A DNA stretch of 8,245 bases, taken from positions 1 through 8,245 of the forward strand of contig CAIJZF010000321.1 of the NCBI GenBank assembly GCA_903825095.1. The letters are read 5' to 3'. Of the stretch, positions 1 to 6,749 are shown piece by piece; the stretch's first letter is position 1, and every line of letters begins with the position of its first letter. Origin of the DNA: an uncultured Bacteroidota bacterium. GTDB taxonomy: Bacteria > Bacteroidota > Bacteroidia > Chitinophagales > Chitinophagaceae. The notes under the pieces were generated by a model. The model saw only the letters and a program-made list of their open reading frames with translations, searched no databases and was not told the DNA's origin. Both the position numbers and the translations under genes were made by a program.

Positions 1-8
1 GTACTCAT
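1..8 (-). CDS. Start of a downstream gene, probably the ABC transporter ATP-binding subunit (partial)
   Basis: Reading the minus strand, one base after the permease stop codon there is an ATG at 8..6 followed by AGT and then AC at the window edge, giving Met-Ser and probably Thr. Only the first codons are visible, so no domain can be seen. The call is an inference from context. An adaptor gene followed by a FtsX-like permease with near-zero spacing usually has its ATPase in the same operon, and such ATPases commonly begin with a short Met-Ser/Thr leader. It could also be a second permease or an unrelated gene. Confidence 0.4.
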
Positions 9-9
9 A

Positions 10-1269
10 TTATTTTCCTCTTATAATTATAACCGGATCAATCTTGCTTGCTTTACGCGCAGGGAACCATCCGGCTAAATAGGTGGTGATAAATGAAAAC
101 ACAATACCAATTAAATAGAACCGTGGATTATAATTGATGGGATAGGTTTTAATAGTAGGCAGGGAAGCAGTGTTAAAGGGTATTTGATCAATGGTGGCAG
201 ATAAACTGAAACCGAATAGGAGCCCCATTAGTCCGCCAAATATGCCAATGCTAATAGCGATATAAATAAAAATATTTTTAACATCTGTTCCCGAAAAACC
301 GGTGGCTTTTAAAATAGCAATAGAATCCATTTTTTCAAAAATCATCATGTTTAAAATATTATAAATACCAAAACCTGCTACTATTAATAAAGTAATTCCC
401 ACTGCATAAGAAATTAAAGTTCTAATAGAACTACCTGTTTCAAACTGTGAGTTGGCGGTTTGTACATCTTCGGCGTCTAACTGATATAGCTTCTCATATT
501 CTTTGGCCAACTTGGGTGCCAAGCTAATATCCTTTAATTTAACTTGAATAGCTGTGATATAATTACTGGGTTGAGATAATATTTTTTGAACCGTACTAAC
601 CGATGCAAAACTTTGTACATCGTCAAAATCTCGAATACCAGATTGAAATAAGCCAACTACTTTTAATTGAAATCTTTCTCCTTTGGAAGTAGTTACTTGA
701 ACCACATCTCCAATATTTACTAATAATTTTCCTGCAAGCCCTTTACCTAAAATAATGCTATTGCTAATTTTAGTTAAATCTGAAGCATTTCCTGCAGTCA
801 CATATTCATTGAAATGAAATAACCTAGCTTCTTCTACAGGCTCAATACCATTCATGGCACCAGTGATATCAATACTTCCATCATTAAAAAATATTTGAGC
901 AGTTAGTTTAGGGGAGAAGCCTAAAACACGGCTATCTTTTTTTAAAGATTCCATAATAGCGCCACTATTATAAATAGCTTGTCTATTGGCATCAGACTTT
1001 ATAGACTCTATAAAATGGTGGGCATTTCCATATTCGGTTGCTAATTTAACGGGCTGATTTTGATTGGGCTTGATATCATTGAATAGTCTAACATGTGGCG
1101 TTCTATTTAAGATAAGCCCGTCTAGTAAATCGTTCAAACCACTCATAAAGCTAAGTAGTGTAATGAACATGGTAATACTAAAGGTGACGCCAATAGCCGC
1201 AACCAGCGTCTGTTTCCACCTTGCAAAGAGTAAAGATTTTGCAATATCTATGAGCAGCTTTCTTTTCAT
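10..1269 (-). CDS. ABC transporter permease, FtsX/MacB family
   Basis: A 419-residue inner-membrane permease with the four-helix FtsX/MacB/LolC layout. One helix lies near residues 20-45, followed by a large periplasmic domain (about 46-283, MacB-type core), then three helices near 284-308, 332-358 and 384-401. The segment EKMDSIAILKATG (312-324) matches the conserved cytoplasmic loop of this superfamily, which contacts the ATPase. The C-terminal PARKASKIDP (403-412) is the usual tail motif. The length is typical of the family. The gene starts two bases after the adaptor stop codon and ends one base before the next ATG, so it sits inside an operon and is probably translationally coupled. In the family, such permeases use ATP hydrolysis in the cytoplasm to drive mechanical work or export in the periplasm rather than moving substrate through the membrane helices. 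The substrate is unknown: lipoprotein, peptide, lipid or drug are all possible. LolC-like and MacB-like subtypes cannot be separated here, though the adjacent adaptor favours MacB-like. Confidence 0.9.
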   Translation of the reverse strand: MKRKLLIDIAKSLLFARWKQTLVAAIGVTFSITMFITLLSFMSGLNDLLDGLILNRTPHVRLFNDIKPNQNQPVKLATEYGNAHHFIESIKSDANRQAIYNSGAIMESLKKDSRVLGFSPKLTAQIFFNDGSIDITGAMNGIEPVEEARLFHFNEYVTAGNASDLTKISNSIILGKGLAGKLLVNIGDVVQVTTSKGERFQLKVVGLFQSGIRDFDDVQSFASVSTVQKILSQPSNYITAIQVKLKDISLAPKLAKEYEKLYQLDAEDVQTANSQFETGSSIRTLISYAVGITLLIVAGFGIYNILNMMIFEKMDSIAILKATGFSGTDVKNIFIYIAISIGIFGGLMGLLFGFSLSATIDQIPFNTASLPTIKTYPINYNPRFYLIGIVFSFITTYLAGWFPARKASKIDPVIIIRGK

Positions 1270-1271
1270 GA

Positions 1272-2369
1272 TTAAGGTTTGAAAAGAGCATCTTTTGCTG
1301 TTATACCAGAGATAATTTCTACTTTTTCGTAATCCTTTAAACCGGTCACTACTTTTCTTTTTTCCTTGTTGTCTAATAAAACATATTCATTGTCGATTAA
1401 GTAGTTTCTAGGAATGGTTAACACATTTTCTTTTACTTCAATGACAATATTGGCCTCGGTCGTTAAATTAGGATATAAGTGATCGGGCTTTTTTGTAAAT
1501 ACGGCTTCTACTTTAAAGGACTTAGATTTTTCATTCATGATAGGGTATAACCTACTCACTACTGCTTCAAATACTTCTCCTTTATAACTATCTAGCGTTA
1601 AAAATACTTTTTGCCCAATTTTTAATTTTGAAATATCATATTCATCTGCTTGTAATTCTACATAAAATTGATTGGCGTCTCCTATAATAGCAATAGGCGA
1701 TTGTGAATTCACCATTTCCCCTTTTTCTTTTGATAAACTATAGAGCTTACCATTGATTTCGCTTTTTACGACAAAGTCGTTCATAGAGCTGGAAGAGATA
1801 TTGGCTGTTCTTTGAGTTTGCTCGGATTGAAAATTGATTTGTTTTTGTAAATCGTTGCTGCGCAATTTTGCCGCATTAAAAGTACTTACTGCATTTTTAT
1901 AAGAAAGCTCTCTTTGGTCTAATTCATTTTTAGAACCAATTTCCTGTGCCCATAATTTTTTTTGTTTCTCATATAAAGAAGCCTCGTTATCCATTTTTAA
2001 TTTGGCTACTTCTAATTCTGTTTGGGCTTGTATTAATTTTTCTTTATTCTCATTGGTAGAAGAAAAATTCGCCAATAATTTTGCATTCTCATAACTTAAT
2101 TTTTGGGCAGCATCTGATAACTTTAAAATGACCTGTCCTTTTTTAACTAAGTCGCCATCTTTTACAAAAATAGCTGTAACAATGCCTGTAGCTTTTGCAT
2201 ATACTTGATATTGATTATTACTTTTAATAATGCCTGAAGCATATACAGAATAGGTGATCTTTTCTATACTTGGATGGATGGATTCTACTTTTTTATTACA
2301 TGCTGTAATGGCAAGTAGCAAAAGCAGGCCAGGCAGTAGTTTAGCCATAAAATTATTATTAAAATTCAT
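1272..2369 (-). CDS. Efflux periplasmic adaptor lipoprotein (HlyD/MacA-type membrane fusion protein)
   Basis: A periplasmic adaptor of 365 residues from the ATG at 2369. It begins with a hydrophobic signal ending in the lipobox ITAC (Cys24), so it is probably an inner-membrane-anchored lipoprotein. It then shows the adaptor architecture. The first biotinyl-lipoyl half is near residues 55-90, with GIVTAIFVKDGDLVKKGQ around 62-79. A long charged coiled-coil hairpin follows at about 90-195. The second lipoyl half and a beta-barrel segment run about 196-310, and a C-terminal membrane-proximal domain closes the protein. In the family these proteins link an inner-membrane transporter to an outer-membrane channel. 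No TolC-like gene is present in the window. Start choice: an upstream in-frame TTG at 2375 adds two residues and is unlikely. A later ATG at 2348 gives a compact signal (MAKLLPG...) and would fit the -7-like box at 2373-2380 better, so the true start could be either ATG. The gene precedes the permease by two bases and appears to open the operon. Confidence 0.88.
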   Translation of the reverse strand: MNFNNNFMAKLLPGLLLLLAITACNKKVESIHPSIEKITYSVYASGIIKSNNQYQVYAKATGIVTAIFVKDGDLVKKGQVILKLSDAAQKLSYENAKLLANFSSTNENKEKLIQAQTELEVAKLKMDNEASLYEKQKKLWAQEIGSKNELDQRELSYKNAVSTFNAAKLRSNDLQKQINFQSEQTQRTANISSSSMNDFVVKSEINGKLYSLSKEKGEMVNSQSPIAIIGDANQFYVELQADEYDISKLKIGQKVFLTLDSYKGEVFEAVVSRLYPIMNEKSKSFKVEAVFTKKPDHLYPNLTTEANIVIEVKENVLTIPRNYLIDNEYVLLDNKEKRKVVTGLKDYEKVEIISGITAKDALFKP

Positions 2370-2372
2370 AAC

Positions 2373-2380
2373 CAAAGCTA
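2373..2380 (-). promoter_or_regulatory. Candidate Bacteroidota -7 promoter box for the export operon
   Basis: On the minus strand the bases read TAGCTTTG, an exact match to the Bacteroidota primary-sigma -7 consensus TAnnTTTG. No clear TTG -33 element lies at the usual 19-21 base distance, which weakens the call. If real, transcription would start at about 2366-2369. That would leave the ATG at 2369 essentially leaderless, or give a roughly 20-base leader if the ATG at 2348 is used. A match of this length can arise by chance in AT-rich sequence. Confidence 0.35.
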
Positions 2381-2410
2381 TGGATTATTTCGTAAATTTC
2401 TATTCATAAA

Positions 2411-2424
2411 ATCGTGATAACGAT
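2411..2424. promoter_or_regulatory. Candidate operator: short inverted repeat in the divergent intergenic region
   Basis: ATCGT-gata-ACGAT is a perfect 5-base inverted repeat around a 4-base spacer. It lies 23 bases before the hydrolase ATG and about 40 bases before the adaptor ATG, in the only sizeable non-coding gap of the window. The size and near-symmetric form resemble half-sites bound by dimeric repressors such as LacI- or GntR-type regulators, which often control glycosidase genes. No regulator gene is present in the window, and 5-base arms are short enough to arise by chance. Confidence 0.3.
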
Positions 2425-2447
2425 CATATAATTTAAAAAAAGTAAAG

Positions 2448-4607
2448 ATGTTCAAATTCAAATGTATACTACCCGTACAACTATTTATTTTATCATTTTT
2501 AGTATGCGCAATGGCTGCAGCCCAAAAGCCTGATTGGCTTATAAAACCTATTGAAAAAAAGGCTAGCATTTTCATTAAAAACAAGCAACTCATTTTAGAT
2601 AATGGCTTAGTGCAGCGTGTTTTTTTACTAGACCCCAATGCAAGCTGTATTAGTTATACCAACTTAAGTAGTGGCCAAGAACTACTAAGAAGTATTGAGC
2701 CTGAAGCAAGGCTGGTATTTAACGGAACATCTTATAATGTAGGTGGACTTAGTGGTCAAAAAGAGAAAGCCTATTTAAAAATGGATGTAGAAAAATCTCT
2801 ACAAAAAAAAGATTCCGATTTTGTTTTTACGAACTACAGTATTTCTGAAATTAAACCTTTTATTAATTGGAAGCCTAATACTTGGTTAACCAATCCTAAT
2901 CAAGCAAAGGGTAAATCCCTTACACTTCATTTTATTTCCAATCTACCTGCTTTAAAAAATATATTGGTACAGGTGCATTATGAATTATATGATGGCCTTC
3001 CTTTAATTACGAAATGGGTATCAGTAGAAAATAATTCGAATGCATCTATTAAAATTAATAGAGTAGTGAATGAAGTTTTGGGTTTAGTAGAAGAAGAAAG
3101 CGCGGTGGTAGGTAAGCCTGAAGAAATGAAAAAACAACATGGTATTTATTTTGAAACCAATTATGCATTTAACAATGCCATGCGCTACGATATTAGCGAT
3201 CAAACCACGCACTGGAAAACCGATTTGAGCTATACTTCCCAAGTGAATTATAATTTTGAAACACCTTGCTTATTAGAAATATACCCTGAAAAGGCCCCTG
3301 GCATTGCTTTAGCGCCGAATGAAGTTTTTAAGTCGGTGCGCACCAATGAATTATTAATGGATAGCTATGATAGACAAAGAAGAGGCTTGATATTAAAAAA
3401 GATGTACAGAACCATTGCGCCTTGGACCACACAGAATCCTATTTTTATGCATTTGGTAAGTAAAAACGACCAAGAAGTAAAAAACGCCATTGACCAGTGT
3501 GTGGCTACGGGCTATGAAGCAGTTATTTTAAGTTTTGGAAGTCATTTAGAAATGGAAGATACTACGCGCGCGAATTTAAATAGATGGAAAGATTTAGCTA
3601 CCTATGCACATGACCATAAAATTTTATTAGGAGGTTATTCTTTATTTAGTAGCAGACGCATTAGTGATGAAGATGATGTTGTAGATATTAAGACAGGAAA
3701 ACCAGGAGGTGCATTTTTTGGTAATGCGCCTTGCTTTGGAAGCAAATGGGGGCTTGCCTATAGAGATAAAATACAAAACTTTTTTTCTTATACTGGTTTT
3801 GATATTTGGGAAAATGATGGTCCTTATCCTGGAGATGTATGTGCATCCACCAAACACCCTGGACATATAGGCTATGATGATTCTCAGTGGAAACAAATGG
3901 AAATTCAAAAAGGGTTATACCACTGGTTGAATGAACATGGAGTATATATTAATGCACCTGATTGGTATTTTTTAGATGGCACGCATAAAATTGCATTAGG
4001 ATATAGAGAAGTAAATTTTTCTTTGCCTCGTCCTCAACAAAAAATTATCAATCGTCAAAATATTCACGACGGTACACTTGAAAAAATTCCTTCCATGGCC
4101 TGGGGTTTTGTGCCTCTTACTAAATATCAAGGAGGTGGGCCAGAAGCAGTGCTAGAGCCACTAAGCGAGCACTTGAACGATTATGAACAGTTAATGATGC
4201 AATACTATGGCGCAGGGGTGCAGGCCTGTTATAGAGGGCCTAGGTTATACGATACAGAAACCACCAAACAAATGGTTGCTAAAACTATTCTATGGTATAA
4301 AAAATATAGAAACATTTTAAATGCTGATATGATTCAATTGCGCCGTGCCGATGGGCGAGACTGGGATGGTTGGATGCATGTGAATCCTGCACTTGCTCAA
4401 AAAGGGCTGATGATGTTATTTAATCCAACTCAAGAAGCTATTACAAGAACTATTTCCTTGCCTTTATATTATACAGGCCTAAGTAAAACGGCTATGGTGA
4501 AAGATGCTAAAGGTGTTTCGAAAACCTATACATTAAATAGAGACTATACCATTGATTTTACATTCACTATTGCTGCCGATTCTTATAGCTGGTTTCTAAT
4601 AGAGTAA
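2448..4607 (+). CDS. Secreted glycoside hydrolase, alpha-galactosidase-like (clan GH-D / GH36-like)
   Basis: A 719-residue exported enzyme. A signal peptide of about 25 residues ends at AMAAA before Gln26. There is no lipobox Cys at the cleavage point, so a periplasmic or secreted protein is likely. The first ~310 residues look like the beta-sandwich N-terminal domain of GH36-type enzymes, for example YELYDGLPLITKWVSVEN (178-195). A TIM-barrel-like catalytic region follows at about 325-630, and a small C-terminal beta domain runs about 645-719. Conserved-looking patches are FDIWENDGPYPGD (451-463), INAPDWYFLDG (501-511), GYREVNFSLPRPQQ (518-531), RQNIHDG (536-542) and CYRGPRLYDTE (594-604). 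By analogy with the KxD strand of clan GH-D, Asp457 is a candidate nucleophile. The acid/base may lie in 536-541 or 596-602. These assignments are inference. Planctomycete proteins with the same patches are generally labelled alpha-galactosidase, but substrate and CAZy family are not proven. The ATG start is preceded by an A-rich stretch without a Shine-Dalgarno sequence. The gene stands alone on the plus strand, divergent from the export operon and convergent with the cytochrome gene. Confidence 0.75.
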   Translation: MFKFKCILPVQLFILSFLVCAMAAAQKPDWLIKPIEKKASIFIKNKQLILDNGLVQRVFLLDPNASCISYTNLSSGQELLRSIEPEARLVFNGTSYNVGGLSGQKEKAYLKMDVEKSLQKKDSDFVFTNYSISEIKPFINWKPNTWLTNPNQAKGKSLTLHFISNLPALKNILVQVHYELYDGLPLITKWVSVENNSNASIKINRVVNEVLGLVEEESAVVGKPEEMKKQHGIYFETNYAFNNAMRYDISDQTTHWKTDLSYTSQVNYNFETPCLLEIYPEKAPGIALAPNEVFKSVRTNELLMDSYDRQRRGLILKKMYRTIAPWTTQNPIFMHLVSKNDQEVKNAIDQCVATGYEAVILSFGSHLEMEDTTRANLNRWKDLATYAHDHKILLGGYSLFSSRRISDEDDVVDIKTGKPGGAFFGNAPCFGSKWGLAYRDKIQNFFSYTGFDIWENDGPYPGDVCASTKHPGHIGYDDSQWKQMEIQKGLYHWLNEHGVYINAPDWYFLDGTHKIALGYREVNFSLPRPQQKIINRQNIHDGTLEKIPSMAWGFVPLTKYQGGGPEAVLEPLSEHLNDYEQLMMQYYGAGVQACYRGPRLYDTETTKQMVAKTILWYKKYRNILNADMIQLRRADGRDWDGWMHVNPALAQKGLMMLFNPTQEAITRTISLPLYYTGLSKTAMVKDAKGVSKTYTLNRDYTIDFTFTIAADSYSWFLIE

Positions 4608-4611
4608 ATTA

Positions 4612-6747
4612 CTAGTTTAAAAATAATTCATCTACAAAAATCCAGGCAGGGGTTCCTTTACCCGGATGCCATTTAGGTAATTTTTTAAGATTCAATAAAG
4701 TAAACCTATAATATTTATAGGCAGCTTCTCCTGGTATAGTGCAGCTAAATGATTTATTTTCTCTTACCACTTCTGTTTCTTTTAAGGAAGGGAACTTGGC
4801 TTCATTTAATTTTTTAAATTGTTTACCATCATTACTTCCTTCAATCATGATAGATAAAATAGGAAAAATATAAGCTCCATTATCTACAAAGGCATTGAAA
4901 TGTGCTTCCTGCAAGGGCCTTGCTTGTTTAAAGCCAATCACAAATTTCATAGTGGTGTCTCTGTAAGCTAACCACTTGCCATTAGAAAAGTTTTGTTCTC
5001 CTAATTCATAATCGGTAAGGGTTTTAGCCCCTGAGCCTGGATATTTTTTATCGGGATTAGTCACAAAATAAATAGTATCGGGATGTATATCCGATTTATA
5101 AAATGTTTTTTGCACTATATCACTACTTAACCAACCTGGCTTGAAAGCCTTTGTCTTTAAAACAGTGTTTTTAGTAAAATGTAATTTTTTGGAATAGATA
5201 GGACTTGAAAGACTATCTGGCTCTGTACCATCTATTGTATATCTCACCACCGTGCCTTTTAGAAAATGTTTTACTCCTACATCTAGGCTAGTGACTATGA
5301 TAGAGGAATCTTGTTCAATGATGGGGCTAGTTAATTTTATAATTTCTGTATCTAAATTATCGCCAATAATTATTTTTACCTTTTTATTCTTAGCTGTTAA
5401 TTGTTCAAATTCTTTTTCATTTGAATGATTGGTCCAAATATGTACTTCTGTAAAGGGGGCTTTGTCTAATAATGTAGTTAAAGAGTTTTGATTGACTTCA
5501 ATACCACAAATAGACAAGTTGATTAAACTTGGAATATTTTTAAGTGGCTGTAAGTCGGCTAAAGCTAATTTTGTATAATTTAAGTTCAGTTTTTTTAGAT
5601 GAGTGAATTGTACAATACTAGCAAGGTCTTCTTTAGTCACAGGCATGCCCTGCATATTAAGACTTACAATTTTATCTTTAATTTTTTCTAAATTTTTTAA
5701 CTGCTCTATTTTATAAAAAGAACCTTGAAAAAAGTTAACTTCTATTTCTTCCGATCCATTAAATAAATAATTCACAGTGAGGTAACTTGAATTATACTCT
5801 TTTAAATCGGGGGCTGTATTTTTCTTATCACCACTGCTTTTTGCAGGTGCTTTATAAGCCATAGCTAGTATGGCTAAGCTATCGTTTTTAGCGAGCTCAC
5901 TTATTTTTTTAGTAAAATTACCACCCGCCTTTACCCACTTAGTAAGTAAGGTTAATTCTTCTAAAGTCAACTGCAGCTTGCCATCTGGAGGCATATGCTT
6001 TTCATCTGCATTCGGCAGATGAATTCTTTGTAATAGTAAAGCTTCTCCATTATGAAAGCTTGTTAATATATTTCCATCCTTACCCCCTTTTATAATAAGC
6101 TCGGGACTTTGTAATTGTAATTTACCCTTTACTTTATCAGGTCCATGACAGCTTACACATTTTTGGGTGAGTATGGGCGCAACTGCTTTTTCATAAACAG
6201 ATAAGCTAGAGTCAACGGTTTTTACTTCTTCTGCTACCACTGCTGCTGTTGGAATAGAAAGTGCATTTTCTCCATGGGTTAATAAGGCACCCTGATGTGT
6301 AAAAAATAGTAGCACCAATAAATAGACAAGGGCGATGATTTTTTTATAGTTAGTAGCAATATTTTTTATGTAAATAAGTAACCAACTTATAAATGCAATA
6401 GAAAGGCCACCCCATTTATGTAAATTTAAAGTGTTGGTATCATAGGCGTCTTGCTTAGATAAAAACAAGCCTAACAAGGCTACCATGGAAGCCATGAGGG
6501 CATTACCCACTAAAATAAATTTCTCTGTATTTTCTTCTAGTGCTTTATTTTGAAAGAAAATAAAATAAATAACGATAGCAATACCGATAACAATTGGAAA
6601 ATGTAAAACCAATGGGTGCAATTTTCCAAACCATAATAAAACATCATTGGTTTTACTGGTTTCACTATAAATGGCTAGAAGTAGTAGTAGTGGATTTAAA
6701 AACCAAACAGACCATTCTCCCCATTGACTTAGTTTTTTAATATCCAT
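4612..6747 (-). CDS. Multidomain membrane-anchored cytochrome c protein (DUF2231-like, PSCyt1-type haem domain, LRR-like, CHB_HEX_C-like, discoidin-like)
   Basis: A 711-residue mosaic protein. Residues 12-160 hold about five hydrophobic helices with the conserved-looking LHPLVLHFPI (43-52), LHKWGG (109-114) and THQGALLTHG (150-159), as in the DUF2231-like membrane modules of Planctomycete-type proteins. A cytochrome c domain follows at about 185-276. It has one haem site, CVSCH (Cys197, Cys200, His201), and a likely axial Met252 in HMPPDGK, the PSCyt1 pattern. Residues 342-465 contain leucine-rich-repeat-like units (LKKLNLNYTKL, LKNIPSLINLSICG). Residues about 470-550 resemble the chitobiase/hexosaminidase C-terminal domain (VVRYTIDGTEPDS...PIYSK). 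Residues about 560-711 resemble the discoidin-like end of GH20 proteins (GKWLAY, IEGSNDGKQFKKL). Haem attachment requires export, so everything after the helices should face the periplasm. The gene begins two bases after the DUF1501 stop, so it is co-transcribed and probably coupled. It ends four bases from the convergent hydrolase. The domain names are from motif recognition. The physiological electron partner and ligand are unknown. Confidence 0.82.
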   Translation of the reverse strand: MDIKKLSQWGEWSVWFLNPLLLLLAIYSETSKTNDVLLWFGKLHPLVLHFPIVIGIAIVIYFIFFQNKALEENTEKFILVGNALMASMVALLGLFLSKQDAYDTNTLNLHKWGGLSIAFISWLLIYIKNIATNYKKIIALVYLLVLLFFTHQGALLTHGENALSIPTAAVVAEEVKTVDSSLSVYEKAVAPILTQKCVSCHGPDKVKGKLQLQSPELIIKGGKDGNILTSFHNGEALLLQRIHLPNADEKHMPPDGKLQLTLEELTLLTKWVKAGGNFTKKISELAKNDSLAILAMAYKAPAKSSGDKKNTAPDLKEYNSSYLTVNYLFNGSEEIEVNFFQGSFYKIEQLKNLEKIKDKIVSLNMQGMPVTKEDLASIVQFTHLKKLNLNYTKLALADLQPLKNIPSLINLSICGIEVNQNSLTTLLDKAPFTEVHIWTNHSNEKEFEQLTAKNKKVKIIIGDNLDTEIIKLTSPIIEQDSSIIVTSLDVGVKHFLKGTVVRYTIDGTEPDSLSSPIYSKKLHFTKNTVLKTKAFKPGWLSSDIVQKTFYKSDIHPDTIYFVTNPDKKYPGSGAKTLTDYELGEQNFSNGKWLAYRDTTMKFVIGFKQARPLQEAHFNAFVDNGAYIFPILSIMIEGSNDGKQFKKLNEAKFPSLKETEVVRENKSFSCTIPGEAAYKYYRFTLLNLKKLPKWHPGKGTPAWIFVDELFLN

Positions 6748-6749
6748 AC

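Noticed and set aside
1064..1282. 72-residue open frame on the plus strand
   Set aside because: It lies antisense to the start of the well-supported permease and the end of the adaptor, has no recognisable domain, and is a shadow frame.
2427..2432. TATAAT hexamer before the hydrolase gene
   Set aside because: It resembles a proteobacterial -10 box, but Bacteroidota promoters use TAnnTTTG with a TTG -33 element. No matching pair is visible here, and such a hexamer is expected by chance in AT-rich DNA.
2378..2638. 86-residue open frame on the minus strand
   Set aside because: It overlaps the intergenic region and the signal-peptide end of the hydrolase on the opposite strand. Its sequence has no family features and it is a shadow frame.
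2803..2810. Run of eight A within the hydrolase, and a run of eight T at 1956-1963 in the adaptor, considered as slippage sites
   Set aside because: Both reading frames are intact and similar runs are common in AT-rich genomes. There is no evidence of programmed frameshifting or phase variation.
3642..3908. 88-residue open frame on the minus strand
   Set aside because: It is fully antisense to the conserved catalytic region of the hydrolase, so its openness is explained by that gene's codon constraints.
4603..4613. AGTAA-a-TTACT inverted repeat at the convergent gene ends, considered as a terminator
   Set aside because: The arms are AT-rich with a one-base centre, so only about three base pairs could form in RNA. 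It overlaps both stop codons and does not look like an intrinsic terminator.
6680..6691. AGT trinucleotide repeat, considered as a phase-variable microsatellite
   Set aside because: It has only four units, is in frame, and simply encodes a run of leucines in the first membrane helix. Unit changes would not shift the frame.
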